Shown here piece after piece: positions 51,199 to 59,267 of a DNA stretch of 64,000 bases. A program made the position numbers and the translations under genes. Source of the DNA: Planctomycetota bacterium (lineage in GTDB: Bacteria; Planctomycetota; UBA1135; UBA2386); NCBI GenBank assembly GCA_020638655.1, contig JACKIC010000001.1:744001-808000 (forward strand), read 5' to 3'. Position 1 is the first letter of the stretch. The number at the start of each line of letters is the position of its first letter. The notes under the pieces are model-generated. The model had not been told where the DNA came from. It did no database searches and worked only from the letters and a program-made list of their open reading frames with translations.

Positions 51199-51209
51199 CG
51201 GTGAACGAA
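51190..51209. other. 20-bp perfect palindrome at the fadB-like stop / ankyrin start
   Basis: The half-site TTCGTTCACC is followed by its exact reverse complement, giving a 20-bp palindrome (51190-51209). It covers the last codons of the beta-oxidation gene and the first codons of the ankyrin gene. It may fold as an RNA hairpin controlling coupling, or be a chance coding palindrome. Confidence 0.6.
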
Positions 51210-53219
51210 CGGCGCTTTGCTGCGCGGCCCGTTCTTGAGGAAGTTGTCGACGCCGATGCGCATGTCCTCGGTGCCGCAGACCTCGCCGAAGCACTTGGCC
51301 TCGAACGGGATCGCCTCCGCGAGCGGCAGCTTCGCGCCACCGAGGATCGCCTTGCAGAGGATCTCGTCGACCTTCTTGCTGAGGTGACCGATCTCGACCG
51401 CGGGCAGGCTCGCGGGCACGTTCGCCATCGGCTCCTCGGCCATGCGCGAACGCGGCGCCTTGCCGGTGGCCATGTCCTTGCACAGCTGCACGGCGCGGCC
51501 GACGAGGTCGCCTTCGACCTCCTCGCGGATCAGGCCGAACGCGAGTGCCTTCTCGCTGCTGATCGGACGGCACGTGCGCAGCATCTCGGCGGCGCGCTCG
51601 ATGCCGACCAGGCGCGGCAGGCGCACGGTGCCGCCGGCGCCGGGGATGATGCCGAGGTTGGCCTCGGGCTGGCCGGCGAGCACGCGCAGGCCCTTGGTGG
51701 CGATGCGCGCTTCGCAGGCCATGGCCGTCTCGATGCCGCCGCCGAAGGCGAGGCCGTTGAGCGCGGCGACGGTCGGCTTCTTCACCGCCTGCACGGCGTC
51801 GACGCAGACCTGCGAGGTGCGCGACGTCTCTTCGCCCATGGCGACGCTGTCGATCTTGGCGAGGAAGTTGACGTCGGCGCCGCTGACGAACGCCTTCTTG
51901 CCGAACCCGGTGAGCACGATGCCCTGCACCGCGGGGTCCTGGTCGCACTCCTCGAAGCGGCGGCGGATCTCGGCGAACACCGCCTGGTCGAGCGCGTTGA
52001 GCACCTTGGGGCGGCGGATCGTCAGCACGGCGATGCCGTCCCGGTCCTCACGCAGCACCACCGGCACGTCGAACGGCTTGTTGTCCTTGCCGAGCGCTTC
52101 GATGCACCTGGGCACCGGGAAGCCCGGATTCTTCGCCGCGTAGGCCTGCACCAGTTCGAGCGCCTTCTTGGTGCCCAGCTCGTTCATGAACGTGAACGCG
52201 GGCTTCATGTCGAGGGCGATCTCGAGGCCCATGTTGAAGTCGGCGACGGTCACCAGCCCCGCGTCGACGATCTCGCCGCAGATGCCGAAGTAGGCGCCCA
52301 GCAGGTTGTCGCGGATCTGCGCCGCGAGCGCCTCGGGCACGTCGACCTGCTCGCCGCGCGCCGGCACGTCCCAGTTCTCCTTCGCCGCGACCTTGTCCTT
52401 GAGCGACTGCGGCGTGCGGTACCAGGAGTTGATCTTGGTGGTGTAGTTGTCGAGGCCCACCGCGGTGATCGGGTTGCCGCCCGTCAGGTTCATCGCCGTG
52501 AACGAGCCGATGCCCATCTTGAACGTCTTCTTGCAGACGACGTCGATCTGCTTGGTGGTGCCGACGCCGGCTTCGGCGAGCAGCGCGCACGCGAAGAACA
52601 GGCCCTCGAACACCGGGTCGAGCGCGTAGCCGTAGCGGGACTTGACCGGGATCGGCACCTTGCCGATCGCCTCGTAGAACGACAGCAGCCACTGCGTCGT
52701 CGCCGCGGTTGTTTCCTTGCCCGGCACGACCTCGACCATCAGGTTGCGCTCGGCGGGGAAGAAGTAGTGCACCACGCCGGTGCGGTCCTTCTTCGCGGCG
52801 TTGGCGAAGATCACCTCGGGCTCGAGGTGCGAGCTGTTGCTCACCAGGATCGCGTCCGGCGACACCAGCCCTTCGACCTGGCCGAAGATCTTGCCCTTGA
52901 GTTCCTTGTTCTCGGTCGCGGCCTCGACGACGAGGTCGGCGCCGGAGATCGCGCCATAGTCGTTGGTGAACGTCACCGCAGAGACCATCTGCGCCTGCTG
53001 CTCGGGCGTGAACGCGCCGGTCTCGACACCCTTGGCGACCTTCTTCTCGAGCTTCTTCTTGCCGGCGGCCAGCGCCGCGTCGCTGACGTCGACGACCACG
53101 GTCTGCACGCCGAACGGGCTCAGCACCTTGGTGAAGTAGAGGGCGATGTCCGGGCCGATCTGGCCCGAACCGATGACTGCGACCTTGGAGAGGGTGCGAC
53201 CTGCGTGCGTGAAGCTCAT
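51195..53219 (-). CDS. 3-hydroxyacyl-CoA dehydrogenase / enoyl-CoA hydratase fusion (reversed domain order)
   Basis: A 674-residue bifunctional beta-oxidation enzyme. The N-terminal half is the NAD-dependent dehydrogenase: VAVIGSGQIGPDIALYF, DLVVEAATENKELKGKIF, HYFFPAERNLMVEVVPG and KSRYGYALDPVFEGLFF. The C-terminal third (from about residue 385) is an enoyl-CoA hydratase: GFGKKAFVSGADVNFL, NGLAFGGGIETAMACEARIA and QPEANLGIIPGAGGTVRLPR, with both catalytic Glu positions present. FadB/FadJ have hydratase first; this order occurs in archaeal crotonyl-CoA hydratase/3-hydroxybutyryl-CoA dehydrogenase. No thiolase is nearby. The ankyrin gene overlaps its stop. Confidence 0.88.
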   Translation of the reverse strand: MSFTHAGRTLSKVAVIGSGQIGPDIALYFTKVLSPFGVQTVVVDVSDAALAAGKKKLEKKVAKGVETGAFTPEQQAQMVSAVTFTNDYGAISGADLVVEAATENKELKGKIFGQVEGLVSPDAILVSNSSHLEPEVIFANAAKKDRTGVVHYFFPAERNLMVEVVPGKETTAATTQWLLSFYEAIGKVPIPVKSRYGYALDPVFEGLFFACALLAEAGVGTTKQIDVVCKKTFKMGIGSFTAMNLTGGNPITAVGLDNYTTKINSWYRTPQSLKDKVAAKENWDVPARGEQVDVPEALAAQIRDNLLGAYFGICGEIVDAGLVTVADFNMGLEIALDMKPAFTFMNELGTKKALELVQAYAAKNPGFPVPRCIEALGKDNKPFDVPVVLREDRDGIAVLTIRRPKVLNALDQAVFAEIRRRFEECDQDPAVQGIVLTGFGKKAFVSGADVNFLAKIDSVAMGEETSRTSQVCVDAVQAVKKPTVAALNGLAFGGGIETAMACEARIATKGLRVLAGQPEANLGIIPGAGGTVRLPRLVGIERAAEMLRTCRPISSEKALAFGLIREEVEGDLVGRAVQLCKDMATGKAPRSRMAEEPMANVPASLPAVEIGHLSKKVDEILCKAILGGAKLPLAEAIPFEAKCFGEVCGTEDMRIGVDNFLKNGPRSKAPFVHR

Positions 53220-53223
53220 GGTG

Positions 53224-53252
53224 GTTTGCCCGATTCGGGGGCAAACAGGGTA
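53224..53252 (-). promoter_or_regulatory. Promoter -10 and operator-like hairpin of the beta-oxidation gene
   Basis: Minus-strand TACCCT (53252-53247) is followed at once by an 8-bp perfect inverted repeat GTTTGCCC (53224-53231) / GGGCAAAC (53239-53246) with a 7-nt centre. It covers the expected start of transcription, 4 bp before the ATG, as a repressor site would. It could also fold as a leader hairpin. Confidence 0.55.
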
Positions 53253-53306
53253 ACGAGCGCCCCCGGGCGGCGGAAGGCCGCGACGCGGTTGTCGTGCCGG
53301 AAGGCG

Positions 53307-53474
53307 CTATTCGCTCAGAAACAACAGCCGCTGGCCCAGATTGCCGCGCATCACGCGGGCCCAGTCGGCTGCGAAGCCGTACAGGAGTTCAGGGTTGTCG
53401 CGGCGCATGTTCTCGGTGCCGAGCAGGAAGAGGGCCAGGTGACCGGCGCCGCGCCGCTCGCGCTCGGCATGCTG
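53307..53474 (-). pseudogene. Remnant of a protein-coding gene (C-terminal about 55 codons)
   Basis: Minus-strand frame ending at TAG 53307-53309 reads HAERERRGAGHLALFLLGTE, then NMRRDNPELLYGFAADWARV, then MRGNLGQRLLFLSE. Nearly every third codon base is G or C, as in real genes of this genome. No credible start codon or ribosome site precedes it, and upstream codons lose this bias. It is most simply the C-terminal remnant of a larger gene, or a short gene starting at an unusual codon. The 387-bp gap between neighbouring genes otherwise holds only the operator-like hairpin and no other recognisable gene. Confidence 0.45.
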
Positions 53475-53607
53475 GGACTTTGGTCTCGTGTCACGAGGCC
53501 GCAGTAGACCGAGCGCGCTGGAGCCTGTCAGCCCCTGTGCGCCGACTCGCTTCTCCCGAAGTCCGCGATGGCCCGGTCCGCCACGTTCGGCGGACCGGGC
53601 ACGGCGC

Positions 53608-55731
53608 TCACAGGCCGACGATGCTGCGCATCGCGTTCGTGGTCTTGAACAGGGCCGTCGGCGAGAACGAGTAGCCCTGCGTCAAGAACTCGAAGCCGAG
53701 GAAGGCCGTGGCGTTCGGGATCCCGATCCCGAAGGACGCGTGCCCGGACGCGTCGCTGACGCCGACTCGGCTGATGGCGATGTCGGTGAAGGCCTGGCAG
53801 CCGAAGAACGAGCCGAACGACGACAGTGACGCGGGCAGCGGGATGCTGTTCCAGACGGTGCTGGAGAAGCCGATGCCGAGCACCTCGAGCGAGTTGGGGT
53901 AGCCGTTGTCGGTGACGTAGAGGGGGTTCGCGCCGATGCGCGGCAGCCCGGTGACGGAGTGGCTGTGGGGGGTGTTGAAGCCGCAGCCCGCGCCGAACGA
54001 CTGCACACCGGCGAGGTTGTTGGCCCACGTCTGCAGCGCCTGGCGGATCGTCGGCCGCAGCAGCTCGGGGATCGCGTTCTGGTAGATCGCGTTGGCCGCG
54101 TTGGCGTCGACGGAGGCGTTGTTGACGAACGCGCCGAACGAGTACTCACGCGGCGCGAGCGCGCCGTTGCTGATGAACGGCAGCGAGATCCAGCCGAACT
54201 CGGCGCGGTGGTAGTACCACGGGCCGCCGTTGATCAGGCTGTAGTTGCCGCCCTTGTGCGCCATCTTCGTGAAGTTGCGGAAGTTCGTCGCGGTGGCCAG
54301 GGGCAGGCTCAGCGCGGCGGCCTCGGTGTTGATCACGGTGTCGATCGCCAGGCCATTGAGGCTCTGGAGCATCAGGTCGTAGAACGTGTCGCGATAGCCG
54401 CCGACGTAGCCGTTGACGACAGCCTCGTGCAGGGTGTGCAGATCGCGCAAGGTGATCTGGTTGGGGTTGGAGGTCGCCCCGGAGGCGCAGCCCAGGCGGT
54501 GGTTGAGGCTGGTCGAGGCCATGCCCAGCGCGGCCGCGGTGTTGTTGATGTTGGACTCACCGAAGTAGGCGGTGACGGCCTGCGTGCGGGCGTTGTCCGA
54601 ACTCTCCATCATGTCGCGCAGCACGTCTTGCAGCGCCTGCTGGACCGGGCCGGTGTCGACCGGGCAGGACAGGTTGCTCGGCGAGTAGTTGGTGTAGACG
54701 TTGATCAGCTGCGTCAGCGCCACGGCGTTGAGGTAGACGCGGCGCATGGCGTGCACGTGGTGCAGCGTCTTCATCGTGCTGGCGGGCTCGAACACGGCGT
54801 CGCCGTTGAGGTTGGCGACGTTGCTGCCGTTGATGCGTTCCATCCAGCAGCCGACCTTGCCGTCCGTCGTGGCTCGCATCAACGCGCCGACGCTGGTGGT
54901 CAGCGCGTTGCTGTTGTTGATCGTCACCATCGCGTAGCGGCGCGAACCGCTCACCAGGTAGCTCTCGATGTCGATCGGACGCACGCCGTAGTTGCCGATC
55001 AGGAACGACACGTCGGTCGACGTCAGGTCGTACCACCAGTACCAGGCCGGCGACGCGGGGTCGCGCACCATCACGCAGTCGAAGTTGCCGTTGCTGCGCC
55101 GCTCGAGGTCGTAGAGGCGCGCGTTGTTGGTGTTGATGTAGTTGCCGATCTGCGCGCCGGTGGCGTTCAGGTACCACCACCACTGGCGATAGTCGGCGCC
55201 GGTGTTGGCGATCATCACGCCGCTGTAGTAGGTCGTCGCGCCGATCGTGTAGGTGTCGAGGTCGACGAGGCGCGCGTTGTTCGCGTTCGTCTGGGTCACC
55301 AGCGACGAGGTCGTGGTGTTGTAGTACCACCACCACGCCTTGTTGTTGGCGCCGGTGTTGTCGACCATGATGCACGCGAAGCGCACGTTGCCGTTGCCGT
55401 CGTCGTAGGGCTCGAGGTCGATCAGGCGCGCGTTGTTGGTGGCGAGGTTGAGGCTGACCTGGGTGGCGGTCAGGCCCGTGTACCACCACCAGCCGGTCGA
55501 GTAGGCACCCGAGTTCTGCACGAAGACGGCGTCGTAGGTGGTGCCGAGCAGGGAGGTGCCGCGGTATTCGATGTCGACCAGGCGGTAGCCGCTGAGCACC
55601 TGGTTGGCGATGGTCGACGAGGAGACGCCGAGCAACTCGAGGTGGGCGACCGGCGTCGAGAGATCTCGAACATCCTGCGCGAAAAGGACTTGGGTGAGCG
55701 CGAAGAGCGCGGTGGCCAGGCGACGGAGCAT
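53608..55731 (-). CDS. Secreted polyglycine-hydrolase-like protein (BTRD1 repeats plus serine beta-lactamase-type domain)
   Basis: A 707-residue exported protein starting at ATG 55731 (signal RRLATALFALTQVLFAQ). Residues about 40-290 contain about five repeats with an ARLIDLEPY-type core followed by RFACIMVDNTGANNKAWWWY, matching bacterial tandem repeat domain 1. The central domain has the penicillin-binding/beta-lactamase triads: FEPASTMKTLHHVHAM (S-x-x-K), MMESSDNARTQAVTAYF (S-x-N) and FTKMAHKGGNYSL (K-x-G). Polyglycine hydrolases share this layout. The last part (FGAGCGFNTPHSHSVTGLPR to TNAMRSIVGL) is the C-terminal module found on other secreted proteins here. Confidence 0.83.
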   Translation of the reverse strand: MLRRLATALFALTQVLFAQDVRDLSTPVAHLELLGVSSSTIANQVLSGYRLVDIEYRGTSLLGTTYDAVFVQNSGAYSTGWWWYTGLTATQVSLNLATNNARLIDLEPYDDGNGNVRFACIMVDNTGANNKAWWWYYNTTTSSLVTQTNANNARLVDLDTYTIGATTYYSGVMIANTGADYRQWWWYLNATGAQIGNYINTNNARLYDLERRSNGNFDCVMVRDPASPAWYWWYDLTSTDVSFLIGNYGVRPIDIESYLVSGSRRYAMVTINNSNALTTSVGALMRATTDGKVGCWMERINGSNVANLNGDAVFEPASTMKTLHHVHAMRRVYLNAVALTQLINVYTNYSPSNLSCPVDTGPVQQALQDVLRDMMESSDNARTQAVTAYFGESNINNTAAALGMASTSLNHRLGCASGATSNPNQITLRDLHTLHEAVVNGYVGGYRDTFYDLMLQSLNGLAIDTVINTEAAALSLPLATATNFRNFTKMAHKGGNYSLINGGPWYYHRAEFGWISLPFISNGALAPREYSFGAFVNNASVDANAANAIYQNAIPELLRPTIRQALQTWANNLAGVQSFGAGCGFNTPHSHSVTGLPRIGANPLYVTDNGYPNSLEVLGIGFSSTVWNSIPLPASLSSFGSFFGCQAFTDIAISRVGVSDASGHASFGIGIPNATAFLGFEFLTQGYSFSPTALFKTTNAMRSIVGL

Positions 55732-55852
55732 GGGATTGGGAGGGGGCGACAACGGACGGGCGAGGGCCGAGGCGAAGTGCCGCGCCGTTCCGTCCACTGC
55801 CAGCAGCGAGGCGGCTCGTCCGGGTGTTCGTGGATTCGCCGAGCGACGGCCG

Positions 55853-57487
55853 TCAGCGGGTGCCCAGGGCGCTGGCGTTGCCGCCGAACGTGAACACCTG
55901 CCCGACCGCGAACGAGACCCGCCAGCCGTCGCCTGTGCCGACCGCCTCGTCGAGCGGTTTGGCGAGGTCCAGGCGCAGCAGGCCGTCGCCGAGCAGCGGC
56001 TTGGAGGCCACGCGCAGGCCGACGCCGACCGACTCGTAGGGGCTACCCAGTTCGCGGTCGTCACCGACCCACCCGGCGTCGAAGAACGTGACTACGCCGA
56101 GACGGAACGTCGCGTACTCCAGGCGCGTGTCGAAGCGGTTCTCGAGGTTCACCCGCAGGCGTCGGGTGCCCGAGAGCTGTCGCGCGGGGTAACCGCGCAG
56201 GCCGTTGTCCTCGCCGAGCGTGAACTCGATCGGCAGGTCCTGCAGCTCCTCGGCGGCGTCGTAGGTCGCCGACAACCCCACGGTGTTGTCCTTGCCGGTC
56301 ATCACGAACAGCCAGGTGCCCAGTTGCGACTGCCAGCCGACGGTGTCCCCGTCCTGCCAGCGCGCGGTCCCGCGGGCGCGGCAGTCGACGAACACCTCGT
56401 CGAGGAGCTCCTTCGCCCACTCCAGGCGCAGCCCCGCTTCGGGCTGCGCCGCGCCGTCCTGGCCGGCCTCGTCGCGCCAGCGCACGCCGGCGGTGGTCGT
56501 CAACGACAGGCCCAGCTGCAGGTCCTGCACGTAGTCGATGGTGTCCAGGCCGTCGATCTTGCGGAAGTCGTCGATCAACTCCCAGCGCGCGTGCACACCC
56601 AGATACAGGCTCAGGGTGTCGCCGGGAACATCGATCATCGGCGCCATCGGCCCGGTCGCCGGGCGATGCCGCACGTCGGCGAGCTGCGCCGCGAAGCCCA
56701 GGTAGCGGCGTTGATCGCGCGGGCCCGACGCCCACGTCGTGTCGCCGGCGAGCACGCTGCTGCGCGTGAACACCTGCGCGACCGATTCGCCGTCGCGGTA
56801 GTACTCGATGTCCTCCTCGTCGCGGTGCGCGTTGCCGCCGTAGCCGAACGGGTCGGCGAGGTGCTTGATCGGACGCCGCAGGTCGAGGCCGAACGAGTCC
56901 CCCTCGTCGGTGCTCGAGAAGCGCACGTTGCCGACGTGCCAGGTGTCGAGCACGTGCAGGTCGGTGTAGGCGATGCTGCCGCGATACTCCTTGTCGGAGT
57001 TCTGCGAGAAGGTCAGGGCGATGCGGTCGCCGGTGCCCAACAGGTTGCCCTCGCCGATCGCCGCGCGGAACCCGGCGACGCCGCCGACGTACGACGCGCC
57101 GCCGCCGAAGGACAGGCTGAGCTTGTCGCGCGTGGTGACCACGAGGTCGACCTCGTCGGTGCCCTCGACCGCCACGAGCTCGACCTTCACCTCGGCGAAC
57201 AGCCCCGTGGCGCGCAGGTTGCGTTCGACCTCGTCGGCGAGCTCGCGGCTCACGGGCTGGCCCGGCTGCAGCCAGATCTCGCGGCGCACGACGCCTTCCT
57301 TCGTCGTCGCGTGCAGCGCGTTGACGAACTTGGACAGGGTGTAGTTGCCGGTCCACTCCGGGCCGAAGATGTCCGCCGTGCGGACCTCGACCTGACGCAG
57401 GCGGGGCGGCGGCGCGGTGCCTTCTCGCTGTCCGCTCGCGAGGGCCGCGAGGGCGGAGCACAACACGATCTGCGGCAGGATACGCAT
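55853..57487 (-). CDS. BamA/TamA-like Omp85 outer-membrane protein with one POTRA-like domain
   Basis: A 544-residue exported protein (signal RILPQIVLCSALAALASGQ). Residues about 28-115 form one POTRA-like domain (LRQVEVRTADIFGPEWTGNY, FVNALHATTKEGVVRREIWL and LRATGLFAEVKVELVAVEG). The rest is a beta-barrel of the surface antigen class: GGASYVGGVAGFRAAIGEGN, NGLRGYPARQLSGTRRLRVN (the G-x-R-G-Y/F-type loop) and VTFFDAGWVGDD. Omp85 proteins insert barrels or move proteins and lipids across the outer membrane. With a single POTRA it is closer to a TamA/FhaC or patatin-linked type than to canonical BamA. Confidence 0.8.
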   Translation of the reverse strand: MRILPQIVLCSALAALASGQREGTAPPPRLRQVEVRTADIFGPEWTGNYTLSKFVNALHATTKEGVVRREIWLQPGQPVSRELADEVERNLRATGLFAEVKVELVAVEGTDEVDLVVTTRDKLSLSFGGGASYVGGVAGFRAAIGEGNLLGTGDRIALTFSQNSDKEYRGSIAYTDLHVLDTWHVGNVRFSSTDEGDSFGLDLRRPIKHLADPFGYGGNAHRDEEDIEYYRDGESVAQVFTRSSVLAGDTTWASGPRDQRRYLGFAAQLADVRHRPATGPMAPMIDVPGDTLSLYLGVHARWELIDDFRKIDGLDTIDYVQDLQLGLSLTTTAGVRWRDEAGQDGAAQPEAGLRLEWAKELLDEVFVDCRARGTARWQDGDTVGWQSQLGTWLFVMTGKDNTVGLSATYDAAEELQDLPIEFTLGEDNGLRGYPARQLSGTRRLRVNLENRFDTRLEYATFRLGVVTFFDAGWVGDDRELGSPYESVGVGLRVASKPLLGDGLLRLDLAKPLDEAVGTGDGWRVSFAVGQVFTFGGNASALGTR

Positions 57488-57522
57488 CCTCGGCGGTGCG
57501 GCCGACCGCGATGCGGGGCAAG

Positions 57523-58104
57523 ATGACCGCCGCGATGAGTGTATCCACCGAGGTCTACGTGAGCACGGACGTCGAGGCCGATGGTCCGATTCCCGGTCCG
57601 CACTCGATGCTGAGCTTCGGCTCGTTGGCGCTGCGCGTCGACGGCACCTCGCTCGGCGAGTTCACGGCAAACCTGTTGCCGCTGCCCGGCGCCGCGCCGC
57701 ACCCGCGCACGATGGCGTGGTGGGAAGGTCATCCCGAAGCCTTCGCGGCGACGCAGGTGGATCGACAGGACCCCGCGGTGCTGATGCCGAGCTACGCACA
57801 ATGGCTGCGGTCGCTGCCGGGGCGGGTGGTGTTCGTCGGTCAGCCCGCCGGCTACGACTTCATGTGGGTCTACTGGTATCTGATGCGCTTCTGCGGCGAC
57901 TCCCCGTTCGGGCACTCCGCGCTCGACGTCAAGACCTACGCGATGGCGGTGCTCAAGCGCGACTATCGCGACTGCGTCAAGAACGCCCTGCCCAAGGAGT
58001 GGTGGGCCGACAACCGCCACTCACACGTCGCGTTGGAGGACGCGCGTGAGCAGGGCGAGATGTTCTGCAAGATCCTGAGCGCCAACGGCGTCACCCTCGC
58101 ATGA
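57523..58104 (+). CDS. 3'-5' exonuclease-like protein (DEDD/RNase T fold)
   Basis: A 193-residue protein. ATG 57523 and ATG 57535 (MSVSTEVYV) are both possible starts. The first motif VSTDVEADGPIPGPHSMLSF has an Asp/Glu pair (D-x-E) like ExoI of DEDD exonucleases. YDFMWVYWYLMRFCGDSPFG matches Exo II with its Asp, and HSHVALEDAREQGEMFCKIL gives Exo III (H-x-A-x-x-D), so all four acids and the general base are present. It could trim RNA or DNA. Its stop overlaps the next start (ATGA). Divergent from the Omp85 gene across 35 bp. Confidence 0.8.
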   Translation: MTAAMSVSTEVYVSTDVEADGPIPGPHSMLSFGSLALRVDGTSLGEFTANLLPLPGAAPHPRTMAWWEGHPEAFAATQVDRQDPAVLMPSYAQWLRSLPGRVVFVGQPAGYDFMWVYWYLMRFCGDSPFGHSALDVKTYAMAVLKRDYRDCVKNALPKEWWADNRHSHVALEDAREQGEMFCKILSANGVTLA

Positions 58105-59216
58105 AGACCCTCTCGACGATCCTCTTGCTGTTCTCGGGCGCGGCGGCCACGGCGCAGAGCACGTGGTTCGTGCGCAGCGGCGACGAGGTGCGGGTCGTCG
58201 GGCCGACCTCGGTGGTGGTGCGCGGGATCGCGCCGGCGCCGTTCGCGACCGGCAACGGCGAGTTCGTGGTCCATTTCGCCGCGGACGCGGCCGGCAAGCC
58301 GGGATCCCTGCGCCTCGGCGACGTCCACGATGCCCTCGTCCAGGTCGCGGTCGACGTGGTCGGTCCGGCGCCCGGCGAAGTGCTCGCATTCGACGCGCCG
58401 GTGTGGCGCGAACAGCGGGTCGATGGCGCGGTGACGCGACTGGTCGGCGAGCGCGACGTCAAGAACGTCCGCCTCGCGGCGGAGCTGCGCGCCGACACCG
58501 ATGCCGAGGTCGTCGGCCTGATCGTGCGCGCGCAGTCCGATGGTGGTCACTACCGCTACGAATGGGACCGCGGCGCCCACGAGCACCGGCTGCTGCGCCG
58601 CATGGGCGGCAACGACCTGGTGCTGGCGCGGGCCGAAGACGCGACGGGTGCGCCGCCGCATCGCGTCGCGCTGCAGGCCGACGGCTTCCGCCTGCAGGTC
58701 TGTTGTGACGACGCGGTCGTGCTGCAGGCGCTCGACGGCGGGTTCGAGGACGGCATGGTCGGCACCTGGCAGCGCGGCGGTGCGCCGGCGTGGGCCGAGG
58801 TCCGGGTCCAGGCGCCGGCGTTGCCGCGGGCGAGCGCGGCGCTGGTGCGCACGGCCGCGGGGGCGACCCTGCACGCGTGGGTGCCGTCACCGCCGGGGTC
58901 GATCAGCGTGCTCGAGCTGCGGCTCGACCGACCGCATCCGCTGGTGCCGATGGGACCCGCGGGTGAGCTGTGGCTGTTGCAGCCGACCGTCGGCCCCGTC
59001 CTGGCGCGCGGCGACTGGCGGAACTCGCTGGGCTCGGCGAGCATCGGTGAGGTCGACCGGGAGGGGCTCGTGCGCGCCGAAGTGGCGCTGACGGACCTGC
59101 CGGCGCTGCGCGGTGCGGCCTGCCTGGTGCGGGCCGTGATCGTCGATGCGGTCGGCGAGGCGATCTCGGGCGCGACGCCGTTCGTGCCGCTGTGGTGGCC
59201 GGCGACCGCCCACTGA
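58101..59216 (+). CDS. Exported beta-sandwich protein, unknown function
   Basis: A 371-residue protein with a signal peptide (KTLSTILLLFSGAAATAQ). Residues about 85-250 look like a LamG/3-keto-disaccharide-hydrolase-type jelly-roll (LGERDVKNVRLAAELRADT, VGLIVRAQSDGGHYRYEWDR, PHRVALQADGFRLQVCCDDA, GTWQRGGAPAWAEVRVQAP). The last third is another beta-rich region without recognised family. Translationally coupled to the exonuclease gene, though their roles do not obviously relate. Confidence 0.65.
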   Translation: MKTLSTILLLFSGAAATAQSTWFVRSGDEVRVVGPTSVVVRGIAPAPFATGNGEFVVHFAADAAGKPGSLRLGDVHDALVQVAVDVVGPAPGEVLAFDAPVWREQRVDGAVTRLVGERDVKNVRLAAELRADTDAEVVGLIVRAQSDGGHYRYEWDRGAHEHRLLRRMGGNDLVLARAEDATGAPPHRVALQADGFRLQVCCDDAVVLQALDGGFEDGMVGTWQRGGAPAWAEVRVQAPALPRASAALVRTAAGATLHAWVPSPPGSISVLELRLDRPHPLVPMGPAGELWLLQPTVGPVLARGDWRNSLGSASIGEVDREGLVRAEVALTDLPALRGAACLVRAVIVDAVGEAISGATPFVPLWWPATAH

Positions 59217-59230
59217 GGCGATTCCCCCGG

Positions 59231-59259
59231 TTACGGACCGCGGCGGGGGGAACTAGAGT
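59231..59259 (+). promoter_or_regulatory. Candidate promoter of the HEAT-repeat gene
   Basis: TTACGG (59231-59236), 17-bp spacer, TAGAGT (59254-59259), ending 8 nt before the ATG. Confidence 0.45.
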
Positions 59260-59267
59260 GCTGGCCG

